Shown: in pieces, positions 49,686 to 62,320 of the stretch
How the letters are laid out: each line of letters opens with the position of its first letter
How positions within the stretch are numbered: position 1 is the stretch's first letter
Assembly (NCBI RefSeq): GCF_020921035.1
Contig: NC_063155.1
Location: 29,381,294 to 29,445,293 of the forward strand
Length of the DNA: 64,000 nt
Reading direction: 5' to 3'
From: Rhodamnia argentea
Taxonomy: Eukaryota > Streptophyta > Magnoliopsida > Myrtales > Myrtaceae
Program-made: the position numbers and the translations under genes
The notes under the pieces: generated by a model
What the model was told of the DNA's origin: nothing
Seen by the model: the letters and a program-made list of their open reading frames with translations, nothing else
The model's database searches: none

Positions 49686-50329
49686 TTTTTCTTTACTTTT
49701 TCATATGTTGTTCATTGAAGATATCTATTTCCGTATATGCAGGATCATTCCTACGGTACCAACCCATGATCTACAAATTGTCCACCACTTAATAACGGAA
49801 AAGTTTCAACTTTCCGTGGACAACAAATTCAACCCCGCCCTTGATTGTTCGTGTCTAATCCATTTATCATATTTTAAATCAATTAGGTGTGAAACTTAAA
49901 ATAAATGTTAGCAAATAGAAATTATATCGCCAAAAGGTCGCAAAATTTTGGTTCGAAATCATACGGAAGGAAGCCATAATCCACCTACTCAAAGACGAGT
50001 CCAATGATAGGGGCGGTGCACATCATTTGTGGTGGTGGTGGTCGTCTAAGGAAGGCGATGGACGCAAAGGTGGTGTTATTGTTCACCACCGTCGGTGCAG
50101 GCTGCCGTCCACCGTTCGCGGCAACTTGTGTGACGATATGTCTTGGCAGCCGATTGGATCTCTAGTGATCCATAGTTTTTTTGTTTACTTCTATCCGACC
50201 GATTTAGATTTTTTCAATAATCTGTTAATTTAATTCGTAATTTTCATTTTTGTACTCTTTTAGCTCTCTAGACTCGGGAGATCTGTTTATATGTTTTTTT
50301 TTTTATTGTTTTTTTCATTGGTATGTGTA

Positions 50330-50690
50330 CGGATATGGGCTGGAAACGAATTTGGCTGGATGGAGATAATTCAAACTGTACTCTAAAAGTCGGACGAATA
50401 TCAATTAGATGAGTGAATTTGGACTATGCTCATTTACGTCGTATCCAAATTCGATCCGATCCGATTGCCCAATTTTACCTTCAGAAAAAAGACAGCTTTC
50501 ATATCCTGCGGTCGTCCAAAAGGTGAGTGAAAATTTGGTTATGCCTCGGAAGACGGAATTTGAATCATTGCAATGTGTTCCAAAGCTTAAAGAGCAACCC
50601 CACGGCTATGGATTATCTTTCCCCTGCAACTTTAGCACGGATAGAAAAAGTCAAAGTTACGGACTTGCCCAACGACGTCAGGTTTACCTC
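50330..50690. repeat. Dispersed repeat pair, member 2
   Basis: Partner of 40015-40330, with the same ordered phrases ('aaaaagacagctttcatatc', 'ccccacggctatgg', 'cccctgcaactttagcacgg'). Short overlapping ORFs here are not conserved between the two members. Confidence 0.5.
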
Positions 50691-51599
50691 ACCTTTACAT
50701 CATCATCATATAGACACAAAAAATTCAATCAGAAATTTAAAACATGAATAACTTAAGCGTAAATCAAGAATTGACCGTGGAATTCTTGTGCTCTGGCTAA
50801 TGATCCTCTATTGCACGATGAACCACTCAGGGTATGACGAACAGCATTTCCTCGTTGACAATTCTGGAGATAGATTCAAATCGCTCCATCCACCTACATC
50901 GAGTAAAGCTCCGCCTTGGGGAGATAAACCGGGACATGATTTATCGATTAGGTGCGTTGGAAGTCCTTAAGTTTCTGTATGGAACGAAGTCGAGTTCTAA
51001 ATGTTACGCAAACAAGAGGGGTCGAGTATCGTTGGCAAACAAGATCGGAATTTCCTCGTAGCGCTAACGAAATTCGCACATTGCAGTTACGTTTCCAAAT
51101 ATATTTTGAGTTGATGCGCGCCATCATCTTGCGGAGTGCTCTTCTTTTCGATCCCTTGAAGTTCTTCTAGATGTAATTTCGAGGCTTCACGGCTGCTCGC
51201 ACGTGCACCAAACACGAGTACAAACTGAGTCTATGAAGACGATCCAATGAGATCAAGCAATAGGAAATTATAATTGCTAATATTCCCGAAAGAAACAGTG
51301 TGTGCAAACGATAATACTCATTTTCTTTCGCTTTTGAATATTCATGATGTTCACTTTAATTTTTAATGTTGGTTGTCTTCTGGAAGGGTAAAAGATAATA
51401 AACCTAGTCTTGACTCTATTGAGCATATGTGCTGTCTCTCTCTCATATGCTAGGTTTATCATTAACATCACCAGGTTGAGGAGGCAGCAATCATCAAGAT
51501 TGTGGAATTTCACGCAGTGTTTCTGGGATTCTTATCTCTTCATTCAACGAGGCAGAACAACCTGAAGCAATCATCATGTCCTCTACCCTCCTCCTCCCA

Positions 51600-52018
51600 T
51601 CATTAACCACCCCTCACTTTTGTCCGCAGCACAACGCCTTTCACCACTTACCAACCGCACCAGATCAACTCTCCATCATCTCAGCTCTCGGAGGAGGAAG
51701 AAGAAGAAGAAGAAAGAGGAAGAAAGAAGCGTAGATCGGAGAGATCATGGAAAGGAAGTGAAGATGGGTTCGCTGAAGGAGAAGAGAAACCCTAGTTATT
51801 ATCCCTAGCCTTTTGGGGTTTTTTCTTCATATAGTTTGTGTGCGACTTCTGAACAAAACTAGGGTTACGCCTTCTTCACGACAGACTTTGATCTGTCGAT
51901 GTTCCTCGTATCTTCACTCCTCTCAACCTGGGAATTGAAGCATCACGGTCCGAACCTTGGAACAAAGATTCGAAGCTTTTATCTACATGGATCTTTCCAA
52001 GATCTCGCTATATTAAAG
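51600..52018 (+). other. Leader-like exon with two tiny upstream ORFs
   Basis: A CT- and GAA-rich stretch reads like a plant 5' leader. It has MERK-stop near 51747 and MGSLKEKRNPSYYP-stop at 51764-51808, and ends at a good donor (AAA/gtaagt near 52018). No downstream coding exon was found in the next 4 kb. It could be a long non-coding transcript or the leader of a lost gene. Confidence 0.25.
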
Positions 52019-54220
52019 TAAGTATGCTTGAGGTTTGAGTTCGAGATTTGTCTTGAGTGTCTAAAAGACATCGTGATCGACATCACACAAGCTTTCTCTA
52101 CATCCCTTTCCTTCGGTTGTATGTCTCTGTGGTTTTGTCCCCCCCCTTCTTTTTTTCCGTGAACTTGTTTTTCCGGGATTATGAAAACTTTGGACCTATC
52201 TGTTCGTGTATGTATGAATAAGTTAGTGTTGAACTGCTGCAAGAAGTACTGCTTTATTCTGTTGAATTACCAAATCACAGATTAGGCTCCACAAAATTAG
52301 CTTTCCTTCTTACGTCTCTATGCTAATCATTTCCAATCCACTCGATGATGCTTGGTCTTACATCGGAAGCCGATGTTAATGGCAAGATGTTGTCTGTTTG
52401 GCTGTTGATATTCGAGCTTCTTCTTGTTAGCTTTTTTTTTTTTTTTGGGTCGAATATTTAGCTGATTTGTAGATCTTGCAAGAACGAAGCGCATAAACCT
52501 CACGGTTTGAACGTGGAAATTCAGGGCTGTTGTCACAAATACGCACGACCATTCGACTATGTTTGGTTAATGAGTGATTCGAGGGGAGGAGAAGAGATTT
52601 CATTTAAAGGAGCTTGGTGTGCATATTGCTTGGCAAATGAAAACAGTTGAAAAGATTTGAAGGAACACACTTTTTTTTCCTGAAAGGCTGATGTAATGAA
52701 CTTTTAATCCCTCCAAAAGCTGATGATTTCAAAGGTTTGGAGAATTCATGGTGATATAAGTTCTTTATCCCATGCTCTTGCTTGATTTTCTTCATCTATA
52801 CTTGGGTTCTCTTCTGCTCATCCAGACCAAAAAGAAATCCTTTTGGTGGCTACAACACTCTCCGGACTTATTGAGCTAACCGCAATTTCCACACATTTAT
52901 TTTTTCTTGTTAATTTACCGAAATAGCCCTCTCTCTCTCTCTCTCTCTCTCAATTTACTGTTTCTTTTTTTATTAAGGCTAATCCACAAAACTACCTTTA
53001 TTTTTGTCATCTCTCTGGTTAATTTCACAATACAAAGGCTCCATTACACCCATCAATAACCAATTCACCATATCTCTTTATTTTTTATTCCGTTTTAGTT
53101 TATGATCTCATATTATCACTCGCAATAATTTTCTATTTATGACAGCTTATGAATGCTCGATGAATTGCCTTTTTCTCGAATAGTGCGAGTGAACCATATT
53201 TGAAAGTTGAAAATTTAAAATCCAATTTAATTATTTAGCTGATCTTGATAAAAAAAAATTGAAAAGAAAAATTGATCAAATATGAAAAAGGTTAATTTGT
53301 TAAAATCATGATCAAATGTCAAACATATTCATATTGAGAGCATATCTAAATATTAACAAAGGATAAACACATAAAAGAAAAAACATGACTTCTCGTTGTT
53401 CAACTCTTGCTATGAAGAAAGTAATTGCTATCACTTGTAAATTCATTCTCATAGCAAGTGGATCAAAACTTTAAAATATGCTTAAAACTTTCTCCTAAAA
53501 AAAATTGATGCGATTTTGAAAGTGCAAAATATGTAAATAAATTTTCAACCCCATATTGCAGTTCATATTAAAATGTGAAAAACTCAAAAGAAACCTACAA
53601 ATTTATTGCAGAAAATCACCCCCAAGGTCAAGATCCGCTAGATAATTAGATTGAATTTTAATTTTCAACTTTGAAAAAAATTTCTCTCAAACTCTTTCGT
53701 AAAAAAAAAGGCAATTAATTGTGTGTTTATAAGTCGTTATAACTAGAATTTTCTAACCTTTTATACAACTTTTGTAATTTAACAAAGATGAGACCATAAA
53801 GTAAAAATAAAGACCTTCTCTAGGCAAAGTAATAACATGATGCATGATAAAATGATGTTTTAGCGGTGTATTTTGACACTTATATTGTGAAATTGATAAC
53901 TTAAGAGAGAAAATATAAATAAAGGCAGTTATGTTGGTTAGGTTGATAAAAAATAATAAATTGAAGAGAAAGAATGGTATTTCGATTTGTTAATTAAAAA
54001 AGAAGTGACTTAGCCAAAATGAGGGTGAACATAGCGCCGCCCTAACTTTAATAGAACTTCCGACCAAAAAAAAAAACTTTAATAGAAATAATTAATCAAA
54101 ATGAGAAGTGGATAGTATGAAAGTTGCCATTTATTGAAATTGTATTGCAGCATATTATCATGAAAATACAAGATTATAAGTATTAAATAATACAATGATA
54201 TTTTATTACACCCATTTTAT
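52019..54220. other. AT-rich DNA without a gene
   Basis: A CT run at about 52928-52951, then low-complexity AT-rich sequence. Nothing coding was recognised. Confidence 0.5.
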
Positions 54221-54560
54221 TGTTTGGATTTGGCGCACAACCATAACGAAGTAAAGCGTAGTGAAAAAGAGAAAATCAAGACACTAAATTTTATCTTGAT
54301 TCACCCTTAAATTAGGGCTACGTCTTGTTGAGGATTCCACCATTATTAGCGCATCGCATTTCTCGTTTCGTCACTCAATTACAAGCGAAAAATATTATAT
54401 ATAACAATAGTTATTCATTTACCCAAACCAAACTATTAATGAAAATTTGGGCTTAAATCATAAAAACTCTCTGGTGTTCAGGGGGCGCTGTCTCCTTAAG
54501 ACCTCGCCCGTTCAGTGTGGAGCGAGATCCACGTGCTTTCCCGCCATTGGAAAGTATGAA
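54221..54560. mobile_element. LTR-like fragment, second copy
   Basis: Counterpart of 13876-14170. It carries 'ggatttggcgca', 'caagcgaaaaatattatata', 'cataaaaactctctgg' and the GC-rich 'ggggcgctgtctccttaaga' block in the same order. Confidence 0.45.
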
Positions 54561-56262
54561 TCACACCCAACATTTATGTCATTTTCTATTTGTTTTTTCA
54601 TTTCCTCGCTTCTTCATATCAATGCGCTCAAGCTGAATTAAAAAAAAAAAAAAAAAGTATGATGCGCTTGAAACTTGTTGGTATAAGTGAATTATCTTAA
54701 GTTGTTATCATAAAGAGTTCACAACTTTAACCAAAGAATTTCTTTAAGAACAATTTGAAATACCCGGATCTTAGACGATTCCCAAACATGTAAACTTCTT
54801 TGATTTCAATAGAAGAAGAGATAAGACAACAATATAGGAAAGGCCAATACAAATCATTAGATTGGTTGAAACCACTTTTATCTATCTAACAATTAATGAG
54901 GTCTCAATGATGACTATTTTGAAACATTTAAACTTTAGGGTGCGCCTAAAGCTATCTGAGGGCTGAATATGCCATGATCCTTTATAGATCATTTGACTTT
55001 AATTGTGTCGTAATAAGGGATATTTAGAATTTCTCAATTGATGACCAAGCATGAGCTTGGTTGCATGACCAACAATGCATCTTTAGATTTAGGGTCACAT
55101 TCTAGACAACACTTTTCTGAGTTCGAAGCAATGCGCACTTTTGTATTCTAACTCAAATGAGGTAAGATGAGCATGTGGTAGTGCATTCGCATAGAATTTC
55201 GGCATCACATCGAGAGACCTCTCACAGAGAAAGTGGTATCGATCCTTGTATGCTAGGGTAATACAATATAACCAAATCCCAGTTATAAAATGTCCAATTT
55301 ATGCAAACTAGTGGCTTATGTTTAGGTTTGAGCCGTTTCTCCTATATCATAGTTAGATCTTGATAAGTTCCTAACCAACCCTAAAAGAGGTTGATGGCGA
55401 CTTTAATCATCAATTGACGGGTTCGGGCCGGGCTTTAACAAATCGGGCCTAATTTCTTGCCCAGGCTCATCTACACGAATAATTTGTGCACAAAATTCTT
55501 GAATTGGGTTCTATAACTAATTAGCATTGTCCAAGCCACCCAATAATGCCTTTCGAGCCCATGTTGCTTGGTGCGGGCCTGACCGAGCCCATGGGTCGTG
55601 ACTGCCCTCAAAATTCAGTAAAGCGGGGACTTCTAGATAGACAAGTGATAGGAGAAAATTATTAAAAAAAATCATAAACCTATTATATTTTTTTTTTCAA
55701 TTTAGTCCTAAACCTTTTAATTTTTTCAATTCAGTCTCAAACCTTTTGTATTTGTGTCAATTCAGTTCATCCGGCTAATTTTGGTCGGTTGGCGCCGATT
55801 GAATAGATAAGTAGAGTACATTTTCAGTTATCCACATATTCATTTGAAAATTAAAGATAATCATTTTTTTTTCTCTGTATTGCCAAGGAGAAAAAAAAAA
55901 AGGTTTGAACGTACTTTTATCATATTTTCATTAAATTGATTTTGACAATTCAATTAATTTCCATTTTATGTCATTTGTCATCGGTCTATCGTACATGTCT
56001 GGATTCGTTCTTACTCTCTATCCATTTTCATTTTTCTTCTTCACCTTGTTTACTGAAAATTATCAACTTCGGCTGTTAAAATCCACTTAAAGTCTTTGTC
56101 ATCAATTGCAAGAGATTTTTCTAATCGAGATGTAACCTTGGAGAGATGATAGCGAACAAAAAAAATAAAAAATAAAAAATTGAAGAGATGCTAATTACAA
56201 GTTTAAATGTGAAATTTATCCTACTTCAGTCAATACGCCGAACAAGATACGTGTTTAATATT
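54561..56262. other. Intergenic DNA with an eroded repeat
   Basis: It holds a fragment of the GC-centred family at 55655-55805 (ttcaatttagtcctaaacct then 'tcatccggctaattttggtc') and otherwise AT-rich sequence. No gene. Confidence 0.45.
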
Positions 56263-56712
56263 TGGGTAAAAGTCATAAAAAATGACAAATTATGCCCATC
56301 GCGACGCGTTTATCCTTTTTTTTTTTTTCCCGACACTGAAAATATTGAACTCACACCCGCATGACATATTTACCATAACCTTATACTAGTGAGTCACATT
56401 TATCCTAAACATTTTATCGTGTCGTAGAAAAAAAAAACTTAAATTTGCATCTATGCCACACATTTACCTAAAAGTTTTGGGTAAATGTATTACGCACCCG
56501 CAAGTTTGAGGTTTACGATGTCCCAAAAAAATAATTCGAGATAAATGTGTTACACGGGGTAGAGGCTCGAGTTTTTTTGGTGTCACAAAAAAAAAAAAAC
56601 AAAGCTTGGAGTTAATGTGTCACACGATACAAGTTTGAGATTTTTGGTATCATCAGAAAAATTTTAGGGTAAATTTGTCGTAATGAACGTAATTTATGAT
56701 TTTTGACGGCTT
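56263..56712. mobile_element. Foldback-like element upstream of the SAM gene
   Basis: Left and right halves carry 'cacatttacctaaaagtttt' and 'aaatgtgttacacggggtag' style units in opposite orientation. It ends about 140 bp before the likely leader of the SAM-domain gene. Confidence 0.5.
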
Positions 56713-56839
56713 TTTCCTATCGATATATTTTGACCAAAATAAAATTGGATATGAAAATAGCTCTGCTCAAAAGAAATTAGAAAAATAAATCGAAAAGAAA
56801 AAAAGAGAGAAAAATAGAGGAAAGGGTAACAAAAAGAGC

Positions 56840-57239
56840 GGCAAGGGTTTCCTCCCCCGTCAGCTCCAGCAGTGGCACGAGGAATGCGTTGTATAGCTCT
56901 CTCATCCGACTCCGTTCGAGCTTCTTCTCCAGCGATTTCCCTGACCGCCCACGCTCTCGACATATTCTCGACGCACTTCTACTCCGGAGCTCGTCATCGG
57001 CGGTTTCTTTAACTCCTCCGGCGTCGTCGTCGTCGTCGTCGTCTCTACCATGGCGTCTATAGCCTGACAGAAACGCCGGGCCCGCCGTCGCTCCTCCACC
57101 GCTGCTGTCGCACCGCCTGCTCCGTCGTGGAATCCGCCGTTGAGTTCTATAACTGCGAGACGTCGTCTACAGGCACAGCCCGTGTGATGTTTAGCTGATT
57201 GGGATCGCCTAGGGTTTCTTTTTTTCCTTGGATGCGGAA
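56840..57239 (+). promoter_or_regulatory. 5' leader of the SAM-domain gene
   Basis: GC-rich, CT-rich leader-like DNA with a CGT trinucleotide run near 57021-57041. A short ORF at 56884-57012 and MASIA-stop near 57051 precede the main ATG and would act as upstream ORFs if transcribed. The extent is a guess. Confidence 0.4.
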
Positions 57240-60200
57240 ATGACCGAGGGTTCGAGAGGCAGAGTTACCATCACTCTCGGGCGAAGTGGCCAGGTTAGCT
57301 TCATCGTTTCGCGATATCTCTTTTAAGTTTGGGAAGTGAGGGTTTGCTTATGGTTTCCCTCATCGTTGAGCTTCGGAATTATTCTTTCAGATTAGCTCAT
57401 TTGGGATCTTCGAATGTTGTTTAATTTGGTTTATTGGATGTAAAAGCGAAGTCCCGTGGATTGTTTGGTCGGTTTGCTCGTCGTGCTCTGTTTCGTCTTG
57501 CTGAGAGAAAAAAAAAAAAATTACTGTTGGCAAGCAAGGTTGACTGATTTTGGGCGGTTTCTAGTTGAAAGTATAGAATCTCTAATATAGTAGAGAAAGA
57601 AAGCAACATCAAAGTTGATGTTGGTCTCGCCCTTTGTAATTTTGACAACCGACCATGCTCTTACCGAACTGAGTTGAATGAGAGATGTTACTCTGGTTGG
57701 AATGTATAGGTCAATATTTTGATTGACATTAGGTCACTTTCCAGGTGGTGAAGAGGGCAGGAGCTGTTTCAGATACTTCATATGCTGATTCGGTGCCAGC
57801 CATCGGGAATAAGCGCTCAATCAGAGATAGATTAGGCAGTAATGCTGATAGTACCCTGTTGCATGGAGAAAACCTTGGTAGTAAAAGGTGCGTTTATTCT
57901 CATGGGACTATCTATCCCGGCTTGCTTTGGCTTGTTTTGTTCAGCTTTTTATTTAGCTACATATCTTTTGGTGTTGGTCATCAACACATCTGCTACTGCT
58001 GTTGATTCTGCAACCTTTCCAATTCCCAAGAACATCATCTTTCACTGTTTGATTTGGTTAGTTAGTGTCTAGTAGAGCAGTATGCTGACAGTAATGCTGA
58101 TAGTACCCTGTTGCATGGAGAAAACCTTGGTAGTAAAAGGTGCGTTTATTCTCATGGGACTATCTATCCCGGCTTGCTTTGGCTTGTTTTGTTCAGCTTT
58201 TTATTTAGCTACATATCTTTTGGTGTTGGTCATCAACACATCTGCTACTGCTGTTGATTCTGCAACCTTTCCAATTCCCAAGAACATCATCTTTCACTGT
58301 TTGATTTGGTTAGTTAGTGTCTAGTAGAGCAGTATGCTGACATGTTGGCATTTTGCAGACATCGTGGAGATATTTCCATGTCAAGTAGAGGTAGTAATGG
58401 AGTAGATGGTAATTAACCTTCTCTAACTTTCTTGAGATAATAGAACTTCTATTTATCTTCTCTAATTGATATCTAACTATAGTCATCTGCTGATGGATTA
58501 CCAAGACATGCGAATTGGTAAAGGCGACCTTCGTTTGAAGCTTATGCAAAAGAATTCATCTCGAAGAACTCTAAGTGATGACGAACGTGATGCCGTGGAC
58601 CTCCGCGAGCAGCTGTCTAAAACAGTTCGCACCCCAGCAGCTGCACTTGATTCAAGGCAGCGGATGCATGAAAGGAAGGATAATAGTTTCTTGGGTCGAA
58701 TTCCTCCATCAAGAAGTACAAATCATTTGCCTCGGTCTGAGCCTCTTAGAAGTTCTTATCCTTCTTTTGGTTTGGAGAGTTTGAGACGAAGATCCCCAGA
58801 AAGGTATGTTGCCAGTTATAGGGGCCTCTCCCCCCGAAGGAGCCCAGAGGATGTTCATAGAAGGTTGCCAATGAGGACATCGGATGAAGTCAGGTCAATT
58901 GCTTATATGCGAAAAGATGCGCTTCCTTCCAGGCCTATGAGTAGTAGTGTGCCTTATGTAACAAACTCAACACGTCCTTCTACAAGCGTAAGGCCTGCAG
59001 CAACAGTTCTGGGTCAGTCTCGTCCTCCGAGCAATGTCGTGCAGAAATCCTCATACTTGGTATGCAGCTTCTTACCTTTTCTATTTCACTGTACTTGTAT
59101 TGCTCCAGCTTTTACATGGATAATTGTTTTCCGGTTCTTGTTTTTTGTGGTATCATAATGTCTGTCTTATCAGAAAATAAGCTTTGGTCTGTCTCCTATA
59201 CTGTACCATCAATGAATAAATGCCATATTTTCGTTCTACTTCTCTGTATAAGTATCATATTTGGATGGATAGTCCAATTAATCTTGGATCTTAGTACACA
59301 CATGTGTAGCTATAAGTGTTTTGATGATCTTACCTTAAAATTTTCAATATTTGGATCCGCTACCCATGCTTTGATAAGCTAAAAAATGTAAGATTGGACA
59401 ACCAATGAGAGCATTGCATCTTTTGGAAGCTGAAGGCATTCTTTTTCAGTTGAGTCCTCCTCGCATGCCTTTATTCCCAGAAAAGCAAGACATGCGGGAA
59501 TCTACTTGTTTAGTGCTTGATTGGTCTGCTACCCACTTAAGCTTCCTCCTATCTTTGGCCCCCTAAATACAAAAGGACTCTATTCTCCGAACGTCTGTGA
59601 CGTGTTCCATTTTATGCTACATCAATTATTTGACACTTGGAAATAAATGTTCCCAACATTTTGATAGGAGATCTTTCATACATTCATGTATATAGTGGTA
59701 TTTTGCTTCTAGAAAAACGCTTTAAGTCTTTAACTAAGAATTTCCCCTATTTTTATTTGGTTTATGAGGTATGCATTAAGCTAATATTACTATTATCATC
59801 CCCAATGCACTGAACACCTCTATGTTATTCCAATATAGACAGAAGCCTACCCAGGCTGCACCACTATTTAGATGAGGAACATCCCATTTTTTAGTGACAT
59901 TGACCTGGTTATCATGAAAAGTTAAGTTGATTTGAAGGAACTTACATGAGCTCAGTGTCGTCTAAATTGAGACCAATCATTGTTTTTCTCTGTCTGATGC
60001 AGTACTGTTGACCATTGATAGCTAAATGTAATAGGCCAGGTGCTTGTAGTTGAGTTGGATTGTGGAATCACAAGAAGAGTATATATGATCAGGGAGCAAG
60101 CGAATTAGGATTGAATTGTCACTGGACAAGCATCATCCTGAGCGTTTGGGTTATGTAGTGAGAGAAAACAAAAGGGTTTTTCCTTTTTATGTCAAATTGT

Positions 60201-62320
60201 CAATATCTTTCTTTGTGCTGATTGTTGTATTTCGTAATCTTGTGAAGTTTTTATGAAGTATTGTGGTGTCTTCTCTCTTTTCACCGTTTTGCATGCAAAT
60301 TTTCTGAATTGATGTTTCATTTTAACCTCTTTATGTTCAAGTTGGTGATCACCAGAAGAGACTGAAGATTCCTTCTTTTTTTCTCTTTTTTAACAATCTT
60401 CTGCAAGTGCATCAAAGATATGCATGCTTTGTATTATCCACATGATTTTAGAGCTTGTCAACTGCTTCCAAACATGATTGGATTGGCTGTCAGTAGCGGT
60501 AATATCCATTAACGGATGTTTCTGCTGAGGATTACCATTTTGCTTTTGCTACATGAATCTGGCGTACGTTAAAATATTGATATCAAGACTGAGTTATGAA
60601 ACCTTTAATCACCTTGCCTCATACTGTTTATGAAGTTGTGCCTTGGTTCATCCCTACTCTGTATAAATTGGTTATATAGATTACCTTTGAGATTGTTGCT
60701 TCTTGGAGCAACTTACGGTCATAGTTCTTAATCATATCTATTATTCCAACTTTCCTAGTTTTCTCGCTCTAATCACGTAAGAGATCATGTCCATTCCTTA
60801 TGATGATCTTCAATGCACAATGTTTTTCACTGAGGCTTAGAATATTGCCCCTTTTTTTTACTGCAAATCAACAGAATTGCTGATCTCTTATGACCCTGAC
60901 ATTGTTTTGGCTTCTTATTTTCTAGGGTGATGAACATCAAACTGTTGATGGCTTGTTGCAATCATTGGGTTTGGCAAAATATGCCATTCAGTTGAAGGCT
61001 GAAGAAGTAAGTGAGAAAAAAGTTGTTTACCATCAGGTTGTTGAGCTTCTTGCATGACCATGCTTTGTATTACAAACTAAAACTTTTAAGGAATATAAGG
61101 TTGGGGAGTGGGAATTGGGTAGAAGCTAAGAACAAGGAAGTGAAAATTGATGCAAATGGATGAGTTATTGAGTGACAGTAATCAAAGTTAGAACTTAGAA
61201 TGGTTGCTTATTAGTTTTGTCGATTCTGTCATCCAAAGTTGTTCTTTTCATTTCCTGCTTTCGCTGCATTTGCTCACTCTAGAGAGAGGATCTATAAGAT
61301 GCATTATTGAGGTGCCCTTTAATCATCCACCTAATATGTTTTAGCTGTGGCTGCGATTCTAGGCTCTGTTGTTTGCTTTTCTGAAGCAGGGCCGTGAAGT
61401 TTTGATTAATGATTTTTTTCCTTTTATATCAATGTATTTGGCAGGTTGACATGGCAGCGTTGAAGCAGATGGGTGAACATGATCTTAAAGAGCTTGGAAT
61501 TCCTATGGTATGACCTTCAGTTTTATTTGACCTCTAGTGAAAGAGTGAGCTTGATCCATTTTGTGGAACATGATAATAATCACTTTCATGGGGGCTTAAT
61601 TTCCTAAAAAACCCATATTTTAGGTTCAATCCTAATTTTATCCTGAATTTTTTTTTTGTATTAAAAATTATCACAAACTCACTTTGGTCCTAAATCTGCC
61701 CCCATTAACCCTCCATCCAAAAACCGCCACTGGTTTCTTCAAAATTATTACTATCAGGAAGCTGCTGTTGTTCCACGTGAGGGTGACCTCAAATGGCCGT
61801 AATGTTGATAAGTTTGAAGAAACCGGTGGCGGTTTTTGGACGGAGGGTTAATCGGGGCAGATATGAGAAAGTAATGTGATTTTTTTTTGGATGAAAAAAT
61901 TCGGGACAGAATTGGAATTGGATCTAAAGCTGGGTTTTTTTAGGGAATTAGGCCCTTTCATGTGCAACTCATCATTCGCCAATTTAAACATTTATAGAAC
62001 AAAAGATGGCAACATCTTGTCTGCACATTGATTATACCAGGGCTACCCGAAATTTGTATTTTGAGGTCTTTGATTGAAGCTTCATGTTTAATTAGATGCC
62101 GCGTTGCTACAAATATGAAGTTTGATCACAAGTTTATGTGATGATTTTCTGTGTGATACGCATTCCTCGAGGTGACATCTTGGTCAAGCAGTACTATTGG
62201 TAGAGTCATGACAGGACCTAATATAAACTTGAAGATTGATTCAAGAAACTCTTATTTCAGGGACCTAGAAAGAAGATTCTTCTGGCTCTCGCGCCTCCTC
62301 GTTCCAAGCGGCAAATGTGA
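57240..62320 (+). CDS. SAM-domain protein, 7 exons, 334 aa
   Basis: Exons: 57240-57293, 57745-57887, 58359-58408, 58506-59059, 60926-61006, 61445-61507, 62261-62320, all frame-closed, with the stop at 62318. The N-terminus reads VTITLGRSGQ, VVKRAG and RSIRDRLG. The middle (about residues 85-265) is Ser/Arg/Pro-rich and probably disordered. Residues about 268-334 form a sterile alpha motif: VDGLLQSLGLAKYAIQLKAE, then MAALKQMGEHDLKELGIPM, then GPRKKILLALAPP. It resembles the single-copy plant SAM protein family (At3g07760 type, from memory). SAM domains oligomerise or bind proteins or RNA; the role here is unknown. The exon 4 acceptor (CCAAG/AC) was chosen to keep the frame. Exon 2 and its donor are duplicated 252 bp downstream. 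Confidence 0.87.
57839..58342 (+). repeat. Perfect 252-bp tandem duplication in the SAM gene
   Basis: Unit 1 (57839-58090) and unit 2 (58091-58342) look identical base for base. Each carries the last 49 bases of exon 2, its donor AAAAG/gtgcgt, and the first 203 bases of intron 2. The junction creates CTGACAG directly before the second copy of the exon end. Confidence 0.9.
61592..61960. mobile_element. Long-hairpin MITE in the last intron of the SAM gene
   Basis: 'gggcttaatttcctaaaaaa' on the left is matched by 'tttttttagggaattaggcc' on the right. The inverted match continues inward for about 150 bp per arm (for example 'ccgccactggtttcttc' against 'gaagaaaccggtggcgg'). The loop is around 61755-61790. 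It has no coding capacity and lies well inside the intron. Confidence 0.75.

Noticed and set aside
51475..51575. miR172-like string (cagcaatcatcaagatt) with a nearby partial partner
   Set aside because: It has an extra base relative to miR172 star, and the mature-like partner on the other arm is absent, so no proper precursor hairpin forms.
57842..58324. Hydrophobic 76-80-aa ORFs in intron 2 of the SAM gene
   Set aside because: They are out-of-frame reading through exon 2 and its intron, and appear twice only because of the tandem duplication.
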